From Gavia stellata (lineage: Eukaryota; Chordata; Aves; Gaviiformes; Gaviidae): a stretch of 64,000 bases of DNA. The stretch covers positions 3,720,001 through 3,784,000 of the forward strand of contig NC_082637.1 in NCBI RefSeq assembly GCF_030936135.1, read 5' to 3'. Made by a program: the position numbers and the translations under genes. Positions 32,999 through 45,616 of this stretch are shown here, one piece after another (within the stretch, counting starts at the first letter, position 1; each line of letters opens with the position of its first letter). The notes below the pieces were generated by a model. The model ran no database searches. It had not been told where the DNA came from and saw only the letters and a list, made by a program, of their open reading frames with translations.

Positions 32999-35716
32999 TA
33001 CTAAAAGACACCAGTTTCAAGGGCCACAGTTCAACCTCTGCGTGTGATATGTGGGTTGGGGAAGCCCACAACGTGCCCACCAAACCCAGGCACGGCCCTG
33101 CACAGCACAGCAGGACCCAGCAAGCAGATCTGCTGGTGCTCTGGGAACCAGAGTGCAAGTCCATGCCCACAGACGGTTGTCAGCCACCTGCATCAGTGCA
33201 AGGGTCTGAAGCCAGGAGGATCAGAAAGATGTCACTGTTTCTCTACATATTCCCAATCATAACTGTGTTTCTAGAATGCTGGAGTGGGGCTCTGGAGCTT
33301 CCCTGGGGTGTAGGCACCAGCTATCTGCTGCTGACCCCCGTATGCGGGGACAGGAGGAGATCAAAGAGCCCAGTTTGCTCTCCCTAGCCTGGCACGGGCA
33401 CTGAACTGCTGCTGAAGGCAGACAGCAAGGGTTCCACTGCAAGGACCATGCTGTCTGGGGTCCTGCCATCGATGTCCTCACCCACTAGTGACGCCTTGCA
33501 TGCATTTCTCAAAGGGTGCTTTGTCCCCACCCACGGCTGCCTCATGTGAGCACCAGGCACCCCAAAGCAGCGGGGTGGTTGCTTTAGCAAAAGCACAGCG
33601 ATTCCCAAAGCTCTTTGACCCCCATGTCAGCGCTGATGACACTGCAAGAAAAAATGGTGGAAACGCTTGGAGACGTCCAGGGAAATCACAACCCTGAAGT
33701 ACCGGCACTTGCGTGACCATAAACCTGAACCCAACCAATTGCATTCATCATTTGCAATCTAATTCATATTTACTTAAAATATCTTAACGTAAACACGCTA
33801 TACCCATTAAATTAGCACTCCCACATTGGAATTATTATTTATTTAGCTATTTATAACTGCTCCTCCCTGCTGCGTGCATCTGCCCAAATCCCACCATGGG
33901 CACCATCCCATCCCTCTCCACCAGGTTCCCACATGGTTCAAACCGGTTGATGAATGTGGACGAGGGAGTCAAAAAAGGAGCGCAAGGCAGACAACAGGGC
34001 AGGTGAGCCGAGACTCACACGCTTCTCGGTTTAACCTGTAATCATCCCCCGGAGGCTGGGGCTGTCTGCGAGAAAAACTTCCCTTTGCTCTCCAGCCGGT
34101 TTCCCCCGTATTGGGCGAAGCCAGGCAATGAAAGCAGCAGTTCCTGCTGGAAAGCAGACAAAGAGTCTGCTTGATTTCCTAAGAGAAGAGGCTGCATGCC
34201 AGAATCTGCCCGGCCAGTCATATAATACCCAACCTCGGTTGCGAAAGGCTTCTCACTTTTGTTTCTGGTGCTGGACTAGCAGCTTTGCAGCCTGGTGGAA
34301 GGTATTGGTCTCCTCCTATTCCAAATGTCTGCGTCTTGCTGAGAGATGGAGCACTGGGCAAGGTCCTCTGTGAGGCCAGCATGCCCGGGTGGGCTCCAGG
34401 TGCTAAGTATTTTCATAAGCAACCCAAAATAAATTGTAGGGTCTGCTCCTGGAAGTGCTGCGTGTGGTGGGGGAGCTGCAGTGCCTTGCAGGGTGGCTTT
34501 GGAGTGCAACTGGTTTCCGTGGCATGCTACTGGTACCAGTAGCCTCCGTGGCCCCAAAACCTGCTCTTTACATCTTTGCAATAGTAAGCATCATAAGCCC
34601 CATGAGGTGGGCATACAATGGCGGTTGACAGAGCAAAGAGCCCCCAAAACCACAGCTGTGCTTCATCACGGAGAGAACCAGCTTGGTCTTCCTGAACAGC
34701 AATGGATGCACACGCATGCGGTGCGGACCACCACGAGCAAACCAGAGAGCTAAGCTGATGGGATTCACATACCCATGAATATTTGGGTTTATTATCTGCT
34801 TTCTGAGATCATCTGGGCTGCTGAGAAGCTAAAGTGCTTACCTGGTATTCTCAGGGGTGCCCACGCCACAAGCAGGACCGGAGAACCTGCCCCACCGTCC
34901 CTTATCACCCAACCACGCAGGTTTAATTGTGTTCTTCAGCAATTCTCCCCAGGAGATGGAGTGGGAGCAGCCCAACGCATACATTACCCTTTGCAGCTGC
35001 AATGATGTATCTCCTGCAAGGCACAGTACTAATTATTGTGTATGATATCGCTTGCAAAATGACATATAAGCAACGCTTGCCACAAACTACCTCTTAGCAT
35101 GCAGTGTTTTCTGATGCTTTGGTGATGACTCCGGTGTGAAAGCACAGAAAGATTGAAAATACCCACCCAGAGCCATGGAGAGGTTGGGATGTCTTTGAGA
35201 CCCAGTGAAAGCTGGACTGACCGCAGCCCACGCACCGCTTGCCCTGTCTCCCCGACGGGCATCTCGGGTTCATCCATCCAGGTGGCAACACGCATGGACA
35301 TCCAGACAGCCTCGGGCATGAAGCTCCAGCCTCGCAACCGCTCTGTGGTCCCTGCCCACAGGTATGCTTTTCATCTAATGCGTAGGTCACGAGGAGGTGC
35401 CTGCCGGTATTCCCCCTGGGGAGCATGGACCACGACCGCAAAGGAACCAATGCCTTGCAAATGCATCATCCAGGAGTAGCAACCAGCTCACTGGTGTAAA
35501 ACGAGGCAATGGGTGAAAACGGAGACATGTTTCGATTAGGAAGAAGGAAAAAAACAGCTGTTTGTGCCACTCGGAGCTTAAGCAGAATGAACATACTGTA
35601 CTCGAAAGGGTGCAGGAGAGATGGTGCTTCCCAGTCCTGTTTTTAACCAGAGGAGCCCTTCGGAAGGGCCGTGGTGGACTTTGTCCTCAATAAGATGGAT
35701 CTGTTCCAGCTCTGCG

Positions 35717-36072
35717 GTTGGGGTTGTCATAGAGACCCCCTTGTAAGCGGGCTTAGAAGAAAGATGGGGATCGACTTTTTAGTAGGGCCTGTAGCAACAG
35801 GACAAGGGGGAATGGTTTTGAACTAAAAGAGGGGAGATTCAGACTAGATAGAAGGAAGAAATTCTTTACGATGAGGGTGGTGAGACGCTGGCACAGGTTG
35901 CCCAGAGAGGTGGGAGATGCCCCATCCCTGGAAACATTCCAGGTCAGGTTGGACGGGGCTCTGAGCAACCTGATGTGGTTGAAGATGTCCCTGCTCGTTG
36001 CAGGGGGGTTGGACTAGATGGCCTTTAAAGGTCCCTTCCAACCCAAACCATTCTGTCATTCTATGATTCTAT
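35717..36072 (+). repeat. CR1 LINE 3' fragment (copy 6)
   Basis: Same subfamily as copies 1, 5 and 8. It starts with an internally deleted piece (GGTTGGGGTTGT then CATAGAGACCCC), is continuous from GGCTTAGAAGAAAGATGGGG (about 35750) onward, and ends ATTCTATGATTCTATTA. Confidence 0.93.
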
Positions 36073-39000
36073 TATCATCCCCTACAACCAGGAGCGCTGT
36101 TAAGGCGCAGGGTGTGCTGTCCTGCTGACACGGCTCTGCAGGCACTCTTGGTGGTCTAATGGATCACAGTTGGGGAACTCCTGCCCCAAAAACCTCCTGG
36201 AAGCCCTGCGATCTGCTAGACAGGTCCTCCTGGGAGCACAAGCCAGTTCTGCTGCACTTCACAGGCTCTCCGCAGAAAGACATCAATAGCAATTTTCTGT
36301 TTTTCCAGCAGCCCCTTATCGACCTACTGTCGCAAGTGTTCAAGGAAGATGCCCTAGATAAGATCCATGGGCTGCTTGGCTGCTCTGCATGGTGAGAGTC
36401 ACGCACTTCTCTGAGCTACAAGGAATTGCTACAATTCCACTTTTCTTATTGTCACAAGGCACGGGGTGGTGAAAACAGCCAAGACTGGGGCAAATGCAAA
36501 GTACAAACGAGGGTGTGGGGGATGAGTAATTACAAAACACTCCACCAGCAAGGCCAGTTTCAGTATTTCTACAATCTGCTCCCATTAGAAGCATCAGCTC
36601 CTTGACCCAGGGCATCAGAAGGTCAGCTGGGCTGATCCTGCACCCACCAACAAGCTGTGCCAGTGCCACCCTCTCTAAAGGGGTACCAAATCCCTCTCAG
36701 GGCATACCCTGGGAGCTAGGGAAATCAGGTGAGACCTTTCCCTAGAGAAGAAACAAGTGAGCACTTGGAAACAGAAGCCCTTTAGAAGTCCACAGGCATA
36801 AGTGGCATCTTCTCTGCTCAGCCATTTGATGCTGAGGTTGCCCAGCCACCAAGTTTTGGGGCAAACCTTTCCCTTATGGAGCTGCCTGTGCTGATCTCTG
36901 CACGAGGCACAGGCTCTGCCATGCTCCAAAACATTATTTGTTGGGCTCCAAAAGCCCAGCTGAGCTGGGAGAGGCAGGCTGCGTCAGGCTGCATCCTCTA
37001 GTAAGGGTGTTTCTCTCTGCAGGGCCTTCGGCTCACGCCTCTCTGGGGATCTGGTGAAGTCTTCAAGCCCACTTGAAGATGCCCAAGATGCCACCAGCCC
37101 ATACATCTCATGGAGTGGTCCGTCTTCCCAGTTCCCTGACTGGGGGGGGGCTTGGTCTCCGCCTGGGTGAGAACATGCTGACAGTAACTCGTGCTGCTCC
37201 GTTAGGAAGAGGCCAGCAGCATGGGTCACTGCTGGTCCCACAAGCAGCTGCCCAGAGGAGGTGGCACAGGGCGGGCAGGAGCTCTGGGCTGGAGCTGCTC
37301 GTGCCGGCACAGCTGTGTCGAGAGCTGTGTCCATAGGAAGCACTTTCCCTAACATATTTTGGACAACTTGAAGGAGTTTGTTTGGTGGCACCTACTCCTT
37401 TTACAGTGACGTGCTGCTCTGAGCTGAGGAGGAGACTTCTGTTCTCCTATTACCCAACCAGGACTTCCTGGGAGGATGGTAAGAAGAGATTAGTTTGTTT
37501 ATTGCGTCGAGTAAACCAAAATGTTGGTTATCCTCCTTGTCAGGCTCCTGAGGAACTCAGAGATACTTAACAGCAAATTGAATTAAGGCCAGAGGAATAA
37601 AACCCTGTACCCAGTCGTGGGAAACTCCTCCTACTCCTTTCCACTGTAGACAAGGGAAACCATGAAACATGACCCTCTCTCCCCGGGTCTGCAACAGCAG
37701 AAGGGATTCCTGTGAAGATGGAAACCATTAAGAGGTAATTACTGGAGACAATCATGAAGAAAATCTGGTCACTCATCAACCCCGACAGTGAAATCCAACA
37801 GTAGCCTGGTGGTTACACATCCCCTGGCTGGAGGTGGACCTTCAGGACCCGAAGGTGGGTGAGACAGATGGACAGAGCCACCCAGTCTGTGTGCACAAGG
37901 AGACCGAGCCACCCAGACGGCCAGCTTCATCCTGCCCGGCCGAAGACATAATAACCCTGGGAGAGGAGGATGTGATCTCATCCCAAGGGTCCCGGGGAAA
38001 CACAAAACATGGAAAGAAACAGTGGTGAGGCCATCGCGCTTGATTGCGACGGGCTCCACCCTGGCTCGCCGGACGCTCTCCGCTTTCCTGGCTCTGCGGA
38101 GGGAGAGAGCGCATGGCGGCAGACGCAAATAGTTGTGTTTACATCCCATTGAAAGGGTTTTTGGGAACTAACAATGCCTGGTACGGAGGGCGAAGGAGAA
38201 AAACAAAGCCACGCGAGGAGGAGGGACCATCCTGTGAGATGGTATCTAGTTTCGTTTCTTTATCTGCCCTAATTGCTTCCTCTGCCTTCTTCTTGGGTCG
38301 CAGAGAAACAAGGATGGCATTTCCCCTCCCCTATTTAAAATACGCCATTATGGTTTTAATGCTGGGACTAAAGGAGTCCCGTAGATTTCCAAGAATATAT
38401 GTTCCTGCACATAAAATACTCAACAGACCAGCTGGGCTCAAAGGCATGGCGCAGCCCTCCTCATTTTGGTCTGTCCTCATCCACTCCCAAATAACACCTG
38501 ATCTCCTTCACCTTAACTCTGCCCTTTGACCAAAATGATGGCGATTAAAGGGAATTTTTTTTTTCCCATACAGCTGGGTTCACAGGAGGGTTTTTGCCAG
38601 TGCAGCTACAAGGGGGTCTGCATGTGCAGGAGCTTTTTGCCTGGCTATTTATTTGTTTATCGCACGACAGGCACGGAGGCACGGGGACATCCACCCCTGC
38701 CGGGAGCGTGGTCCTACAGACACGTGCCCATCCCTCTTCTTTGCAGACCCCTGCTCCTGCATGCTACCTCCTGCCACGGCTCCCAAGGTCCACATCACCC
38801 CACGCATCAGTGTACCCCGCTTGCTCCAAATCCCAGACTCTTCTCCAGCTCTTCCAGGTCTTCAATCCTCCTCTTCTGGATTCCCAGGACATTTCCCCAT
38901 GCGTTTGCTCTCCCCATTCCTCCTTTCTTCCCGTGTCCCTGACCCCCAGTCTCCTCTTTCTCCTTCCTTCCCTGGCATCCCTTCCCTCCCATGCCCATAT

Positions 39001-40379
39001 CCCTCATCCCTCCTCCATCCTTTCCCCTTACAAACCACTTCCCAGTTTGTCCCAGTCCCGCTGGACTGGAGACCAAACCACTGATTTTTGCAGAACCAGA
39101 TGGGGGGACCAGAAAGGGACTTTTATGAGGAAATAGGTCCTCTTCTTCCTAGCAGACTTATTTTCTCCAGTCAGATCTGGCCTCATGGAGATACCTGGGT
39201 GGAAGGGTGGTGCAGGGTCAGGATCTGGCCCCCTTGGTGCCTTTGCTCATTCGATAAAGGAAAAATTCTGTCTCATTCTCTGACTAGGAGAATAATCTTA
39301 AAAATCCTAGCATCTCATTATACTGTCAAAGATCCCTTTTTGTCTCAAAAGGTTGATGTTTTTTAAAAAGTGAGAGTGATTAAGAAAAAAACCCCAACTC
39401 GTTAAAAGATACAATTTTCTTTTCCAAACAGCACCACCCTCCTCGCTCATCTGACTGCAGCCGGGAAGGCTTTCCTCTCTCTTCCTCTGAAGGAGACAGT
39501 GAAAAGGCAGTGCCCTCTTGAAGTTCAGACGTTAATTACCGTGTTAGAATATTTTGCTAAATTACACAGCATGGCCCCAGGAGATAACAGGCACTAAGAG
39601 AAGGGAGGGGAGTGGATACCCGTCTACATGCTGCACCGCAGACTCAGACGTGGGGGAAAGGCAATTAGACGGGGAGTATTTATCCTCCCTGCACCACCAC
39701 CCCGAGGCTTTCAGTTAGCAGCGTGTACCAAGGCAGGGAAGCGATGGGAGCGTGCCAAGATTTTAAACGATGCTGAAATGGGACCGTCTCTGCCAACCAG
39801 ACTGGAGGTAGGAGACAACTCCTGCAGAGGAGCAACTGTCCTGCCGGCTGCCAGCCTGCTGGGTCTGCTCCCCACTGCCTCTGTGGGGCTGATTGACCGC
39901 TCGCGAGTGCTGCCCTCAGTCCCCAGGGATGGTAATAAGACCATAAAAGCATCTGTCTTGGGTCAGGTCAATGTCTACATCTCCCTTACTGGTGGTGATG
40001 CTCTGGGTGATACCCCCAGGGTACCCACCCAGCCCCAGCAGCAATAATTGGTGAATTGGTCCTGCAGCCACAGCCTCCTGCACGAAGGAGTTTTGCAGTT
40101 TAATTAGTCTCTCTGTGATGAGCTGCTTCCCGGGGTTTGCTCTGAACCTGTCCCAACAGCCCCGTTCGATGCACCTGTGGGTGCTGAGAGTGGGTCGGTG
40201 CCACAGCAAGTCTGCTCCCTGTCACCCCTGCACTCCAATCCCCTTGTATCCCAGGTAGGACATCATGGGTGGACAACCAGACATCTAAAAAAAACGGTTG
40301 GATATTTGGGCTCAGAGGGCTGTAACTATTGGGTTACAACCCAACTCTGCCTGGAAGCCAGCGATGAGGAGTACTGAGG

Positions 40380-40580
40380 CATCTATCCTGGGACCTGCCC
40401 TGTTTAGCATCCTTACCCATGACCTGGAGGAGGTGAGGAACACGCTCTTGTGAAGTTTGTAGATGATACCAAGTTTGGGGGACCACTCAATGTGCTCGAG
40501 GAGCAGCCATCCAGAGGGACCTCAGCGGGCTGGAGGAAGGAGTCAAGAGGAACCTTAAACATTCAACAAGAAACAAGCCC
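40380..40580 (+). repeat. CR1 internal fragment from the reverse transcriptase region (copy 7)
   Basis: It follows CR1 ORF2 around the reverse transcriptase active site: CCTGGGACC...CCTGTTTAGCAT, then ATGACCTGGAGGAGG, then a frame reading KFVDDTKFGG (about 40453-40482), then CATCCAGAGGGACCTC. The usual FADD motif is FVDD here. Stops and frameshifts interrupt it. No 3' tail is present, so this piece is not from the same insertion as the 3' fragments. Confidence 0.85.
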
Positions 40581-43500
40581 TGCGCAGAAGAGCACAGGGG
40601 CATGGGTAAGGGGTGGGAGAGAGTTATTTTAGGGGGTGAGAGGGGGCAGAGCCCACCCTGTGTTGCTTGCCCTTGTGGGTCCCCAGTCGGCGAGATGCCT
40701 CGAGGGGACCACAGTGACATCGCCACCTGGCATCTTCTCCAGCTTTAGGTCCCGCAAGCCAGTTTTTCCACCTCCTCGGTCTGCTGCCGTAGGCAACTGC
40801 TCAGGTTACCTGGCTGTAAAGCCAGGTCTGACTGCTGAATGGCGTCATAAAAATAAACAAATGCATCCAAAGCAGCACTCGACACCAACCACCTTGGCTG
40901 GAAGCGGCTCCTCCTGGCAGAGGGCTGGCAGGAAGGTGGCAGCTCCCAGGCCCAGAGGCACCTCCTGGGTTGGCGTCCCAACAACATCCGCTGAAGATGA
41001 GATCGAGACACAAGAGGAGCCAAACCTCCCAACACCACTCCTCTGTCCTGGCTTCTGCGGAGCACGACTGTGGCTCCGAGCTGGCTACGATCCTTCCTTC
41101 CCTGCAGACCTCAGCCATCACCAAAAGCCAGGCCAGGTCCCTCAGGACCCAGTCCTAATGCTTCTCCTCCCCAGCAGCACCACGGGATGAAGGAGGGAGG
41201 GCAGCAAGCTGGGCTGGCCCATGTCACCCCCGCCGAGACACACGCAGCCGTGGGCAGCACAGAGCTGGATGAAGAACAGCCAGCTCAACCATGCTTAGGA
41301 AAGAGTTAGGAAAGGCAAAAGTGGTGATAATCAGTGAACAATCGATGGCAAATAATATTATTTATTATCCCTACGTCTTCAGTAGCCACAGGGCACTTGC
41401 TGCACCAGGTACAGGGCTCCTGCCCCACTGATGGTTCAACTGACATTCGCTGGTCCCTGGTCTTAACCCATTTTCTACATTTTGCTGGCTCTGCCGAAGG
41501 CCACAGAAAAGAAATATGGCCAGGCTGCAAGAACCAACGTCCCTTGGTTGTTGTCCTGGTTTTAGTTGGTTTTGGGAGACGTGCAACGTGAAGTATTGTT
41601 GGAGCGGGGCTGAATGTGGTTCTCGTGTTTGGGCACGGGGCAGAGGCTTTGGGCAGTAACAATGTCAGCACATTTGCTCCCCACCATCCTGGAGGGGCAG
41701 AAGGAGATGTACAGGGACAAATTTGGCATGGTTTTGGGAAATAAAGTGAGGCCAGAGTTGAGAGCACATGGGCTGTAGGGTTGGGAGAAGACACAGAGAC
41801 ATCCCTCTTGCTTAGACCATCAAGCGCAGGAGCCAGAAAAACTTCCTAAAATTGCTAGAAGTGTTTTCATTGAGCCAGATAAAAGACTCATGGAGGGACG
41901 TGGTCATGGAAGATGCCACCACTGGTCCCATGTGAGGACAGCCAAGGATGGAAACAGGCAAGGGCCAAGCCCGCGGTGCCCTGGCTGCAGCACAACTATA
42001 CCCGGGGAAAGCCTTTCCCCGGGAACAATGCCGTCCTCCAGCTCGCCCTCGATTCCCCGAAGCACCAAGGGAAGAATAGGAGGAAAGCTCTTTCTTTTAT
42101 TTCTATTTAACTTCTCTGCTTTGTTATTCTTTTCCCAAGCTCCCCAGATTTGATGGCTGCAGTAGTCCTGGGGTTTTCATCTGCAAAGGGGGTCTCCTCT
42201 GCTCACCGTAAAAACGCCTCCTTACCCCCGACCATCTTCAATGCCGATCTTTGGGCTGGGCTTGGGCATCCCATTTCCCTTCTCCAACTTAAACTAGGCA
42301 CTATTCCAAGCAGCAAAACATGTTTCAATCTAAAGTACCACCCAAACTCACCGTGCTCCAACAAACCATTTTAACGAGAGCTGAACCCACCTTTTACTTC
42401 TCTTGGCAAACCATCTCTTTGCCTAAAATCCCAACGTTGACCTCACCAGACCTTGCTGTGAAGACACCCTCTGTCTGCACAAATCTCACCCCAAACCCTC
42501 AGAAATTAAACTTTTTGATTCCTTGAGGATCCGGCTCCTGGGAGAGGCAGTCACCATGTCAGACATAGACCCTTCCTTCTTCCCCCACCCTATTTTCCAG
42601 CAGGCAGCTCAGGCGATGGGCACAGAGGAGGATGCGGCAGAGCCCCCCGGGACGGGTACTCAGCATGGACCACGTTTGTGCCAAGAGGCACAGCCACTCC
42701 CTTGGCTCCCAAAACGCTGCCCGGGTGAGGCGGCAGCTCTGACCCAAATTTCCTTTGCCGTGATTAAACACCCATTCCTGTGGCTGACATCAAAACGCAG
42801 CGGTCTGCCTGCTTCCCCAAGGATGGTGATGAACACTGGTTCGATTAACCAGCAAACCCCAGCATTTATCACTCCAGCCTCGCCTGAAATGAACTTCTCT
42901 TTTGATTTTTTTTTTTTCCCCAGCCCACAAAACCAACCCATCCACACCGCTCAATAAATAACACTGGTGTTGCCACTCGATGCCCCAGCCACGTCCCCAG
43001 ATCCTCCTCACAGGACTGCCCAGCACTGATGTCCTCGCTGCCATCCTCGCTTCCTCCCACCCGGCCCAGCTCCACAACTGATGACGGTGTTAATAAGCTT
43101 TTATTTGGGGGGAAAGGAAAGGAGCTGGAGAGAGGAAGCTTTGCAGGGGGAAGGGAAGAGACATTCCTGCCTCAGTCATCAGGCAACTTTCCCCTTCCTC
43201 TTGCTCACTCCCTCGCTGACCTTTGGCTGAGTCTACCAAAGCTATAAAGGAAAAGGGAAAAAGTTAAAAAAAAAAGAAAAGAGACAGAGAAACTAAAAAG
43301 CAAGAGGAGCTGAAAGGACAGGCAGAGGCAGAGATGTTATCTTGCCTCTGGTAATGATTTATCCGTCAAAGGATGGGTGGATGGAGGCAGAGGGAGCTAA
43401 GCATGATTGTGGGCAGCACGGAGGGGCTTTGCTGGGGTATGCCCAAGGGGGAAGGAGTTAGGGGCGAGGGGCTGAGCTTGTACACGGGGACATATGTGCT

Positions 43501-44951
43501 GATCAGCAGGAAGGGGAAAAAACCCATGATGAGCGCTACGACACCTTGTGAACCTGTCCCAAGGCAAGCGGAGGTCCCAAACCCTATAGGCCATGGTGAC
43601 ACCCCCTCCTGCCCTGGGACACCAGCCCATGTGCTTCATGAAGCTCACCAAGGGATGAGCACTCTGCATAATTAGGGAGTTTCCAACATCTCACGGAGCA
43701 CCTGGCAGGGCCAGGCATCCCTGTCCTCTCCTGGGTGCAGCTGGAAGAGCTCACCGCCACCTCCTCAGCTGCGTCTACAGCCTGGCTTTGGCTCTGGCAA
43801 CCATCTCAGAGCCTGGCACCCTATCACTGCTGATAAATAGGTGCTCCTGTTCTCCTGGGTTGGCCCTGTGTGTCAGGATTAGCTGACGGCAGCAAAAAAC
43901 AGTGGCAAGATGAAAACCCACCCCAGAGCCATGGAAGAGGAACAGCGTGAGTCAAGGTCACAACCCTGCAGAGCGAGCAGTCAGAGATCAACCATTTTGG
44001 GGCAGGAGAGCTGGAAGACTCAGGCTCACCCATGGCAGCTAAGCTAAGAGTCTTCTCTGACAAATGACACCATGGGGACAGAGCTGCCCTGCTAAGGAAC
44101 AGAGAGATGTATTTTTAAGAAGCAAATTTATGCATGACGTCTTGATGTAATTAGTAAAGGCTTTTTATGGAGCTGCCCTGTAGCAAAAAATATCTGATAC
44201 GAGAAAAAAATATCCCTGATACGTGAAATTCACGTCCTTCCGCGCACCTCTAGATCACCACTGTGTCCCCACATACTGGCAAGGCAACAAGAGGGACCAT
44301 GATGGCACGGTGAGGGCAGACAGGAGTGGGCAGGGAAAAATCCTGGCAGAATCAGGGCTGGGCTGTGTCATGACTGTGATGGGAAGTGGAGGGGAACAGG
44401 GACTTTGCTAGACGCCGGGATCTTCCCCATAAGGTGACACATACTGCTGTGGGCAGAGATTTTGGGGAAGTTAGGCTATTCTTAGCATCCCTCTCCCACC
44501 TCCTCCTCTGGATATGTATGCGTCGTCACGATGCCTGGACTCTTTCTCACTGCTACAGTCACCGTCTGTGAACCCTACCCACCATATTACTGCGAAGACA
44601 AAATGTTTATGATGTGTTTGCATTCAGAGAAAACTTCCCATACGTGTAAAAAAGTCATTGCTGGCAGTTTCTTTATCCTCCTCTTGCCCAAGGACTAGCG
44701 GAGAACTTACATTACAGCGAGTTATTTATGGCCCGACAGAAGCACTACTGACAATTTGAGATTCACAGCTCCAACCCCGGGCAACGAGGCAGATTTTTCT
44801 GAGAAAGTCTTCTACAGATAGCAGCAGGAGACAAAACCATCTTTAAAACAGGGTGGGGGGAAAGCCCTCTCCTGCTCTACTGAACATTAACGCTTGAGTT
44901 GCCTTTTCTGTTTGCCCTCACCGAGGTTCCTGCCACCACCCCGAACCATGG

Positions 44952-45000
44952 GGAGCTCAGGCTCTGAAATGAGCTCATCAGGAGCTCAGGTTCTGAAATG
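44952..45000. repeat. 20-base direct repeat with 29-base period
   Basis: GGAGCTCAGG followed by (C/T)TCTGAAATG occurs at 44952-44971 and 44981-45000, with a single difference. The spacer repeats GAGCTCA. Confidence 0.85.
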
Positions 45001-45143
45001 TCCCCAACCCTGGTGGCAGGGCTGGGTGTCTGCTGCACTAGGTGGGGACATATGGGACCTCACCTCTCTCCCTCTTTCCTCCCCTCAGTCTGTCTCATCT
45101 ATGCAGGCCGCTTCACCTGCTTTTAAGAAGCTTTTTAAGCCCC

Positions 45144-45225
45144 TTCGGTGGGGATTTTTGCAACATTGGGATTTGCAAACTCAAACGTTGGGTTTGCAAT
45201 CCCAACTGTTGGGCTTTGCAGACCC
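45144..45225. repeat. About 22-base tandem repeat, 3 to 4 copies
   Basis: Units with TTGGG...TTTGCA start at 45166, 45188 and 45209, preceded by a weaker unit at 45144. Unit lengths are 22, 22, 21 and at least 17. It lies about 236 bases downstream of the 156-base exon in the sense of CTIF. Confidence 0.75.
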
Positions 45226-45460
45226 TTGGACAAAGGGGTCTTGCTTGGAGCATGTGCTTTTAATTAGCAGAAACACAATATGCAGGAAAAGCCAAGCATC
45301 ACCTCCAGAAGTAGGTACTTTTGGGGTCAGAAGTGTTGATGCTGGCAAAACAAACCTCTAGGAATCAGAGAGCAAACATCCACGAATCATGGGCACCTCA
45401 GCACTGCCACGCAACAGCCTGGCCCGCAGGTAGAGAAGGGCAAACTCTGAAGGCATTTAC

Positions 45461-45616
45461 CTCCCTGAGGCAGGTATAAATGGGGCAGACAAGGACTCGA
45501 AAGGGCTCTCCGGTGCTGCTCCTCATGGTGCCGAAGACTTCGCAGAGAAAGGTGATGAACCCCAGCCAGCGCTCCACGTCCCGCTGCTGCAACTCCTCCC
45601 GCATGGTGAAATCCTT
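45461..45616 (-). CDS. CTIF: CTIF third-from-last coding exon (156 bases, 52 residues)
   Basis: This exon encodes KDFTMREELQQRDVERW, then a hydrophobic helix (LGFITFLCEVFG) and ends VLVCPIYTCLRE, from the MIF4G domain of CTIF. As I recall the human protein it corresponds to about residues 458-509, with two changes (V to M after KDFT, Q to R in EELQQQ). The acceptor is TCCCTCTTGCAG and the donor GAG then GTAAATG. Both boundaries are phase 0. The WLGFITFLCEVF motif is a hallmark shared with the MIF4G proteins closest to CTIF. The upstream exon that should end NMLQ is not in the window. Confidence 0.97.

Larger units (their letters stand above)
30396..45460 (-). other. CTIF: CTIF intron (15,065 bases, phase 0)
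   Basis: The intron lies between the 156-base and 54-base exons, with donor GTAAATG and acceptor TTTTGCAG. No other exon was recognised. It contains a 29-base minisatellite (32770-32998), CR1 copies at 35717 and 40380, two small tandem duplications near 44952 and 45144, an AT-rich block (33720-33860) and a pyrimidine-rich tract (38835-39060). The remainder shows nothing I can name. Confidence 0.9.

Noticed and set aside
32752..33387. 211-codon open frame with repeated Cys/Pro/His pattern
   Set aside because: The pattern is the 29-base minisatellite read in shifting frames, not a repeat protein.
36422..36438. Perfect 7-base hairpin GGAATTG-CTA-CAATTCC
   Set aside because: Short inverted repeats of this size are common by chance in 64 kb, and there is no supporting context.
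41552..41590. Short similarity to the start of an avian retroviral LTR (TGTCCTGGTTTT)
   Set aside because: Only about a dozen bases match; no LTR body, primer-binding site or second LTR was seen.
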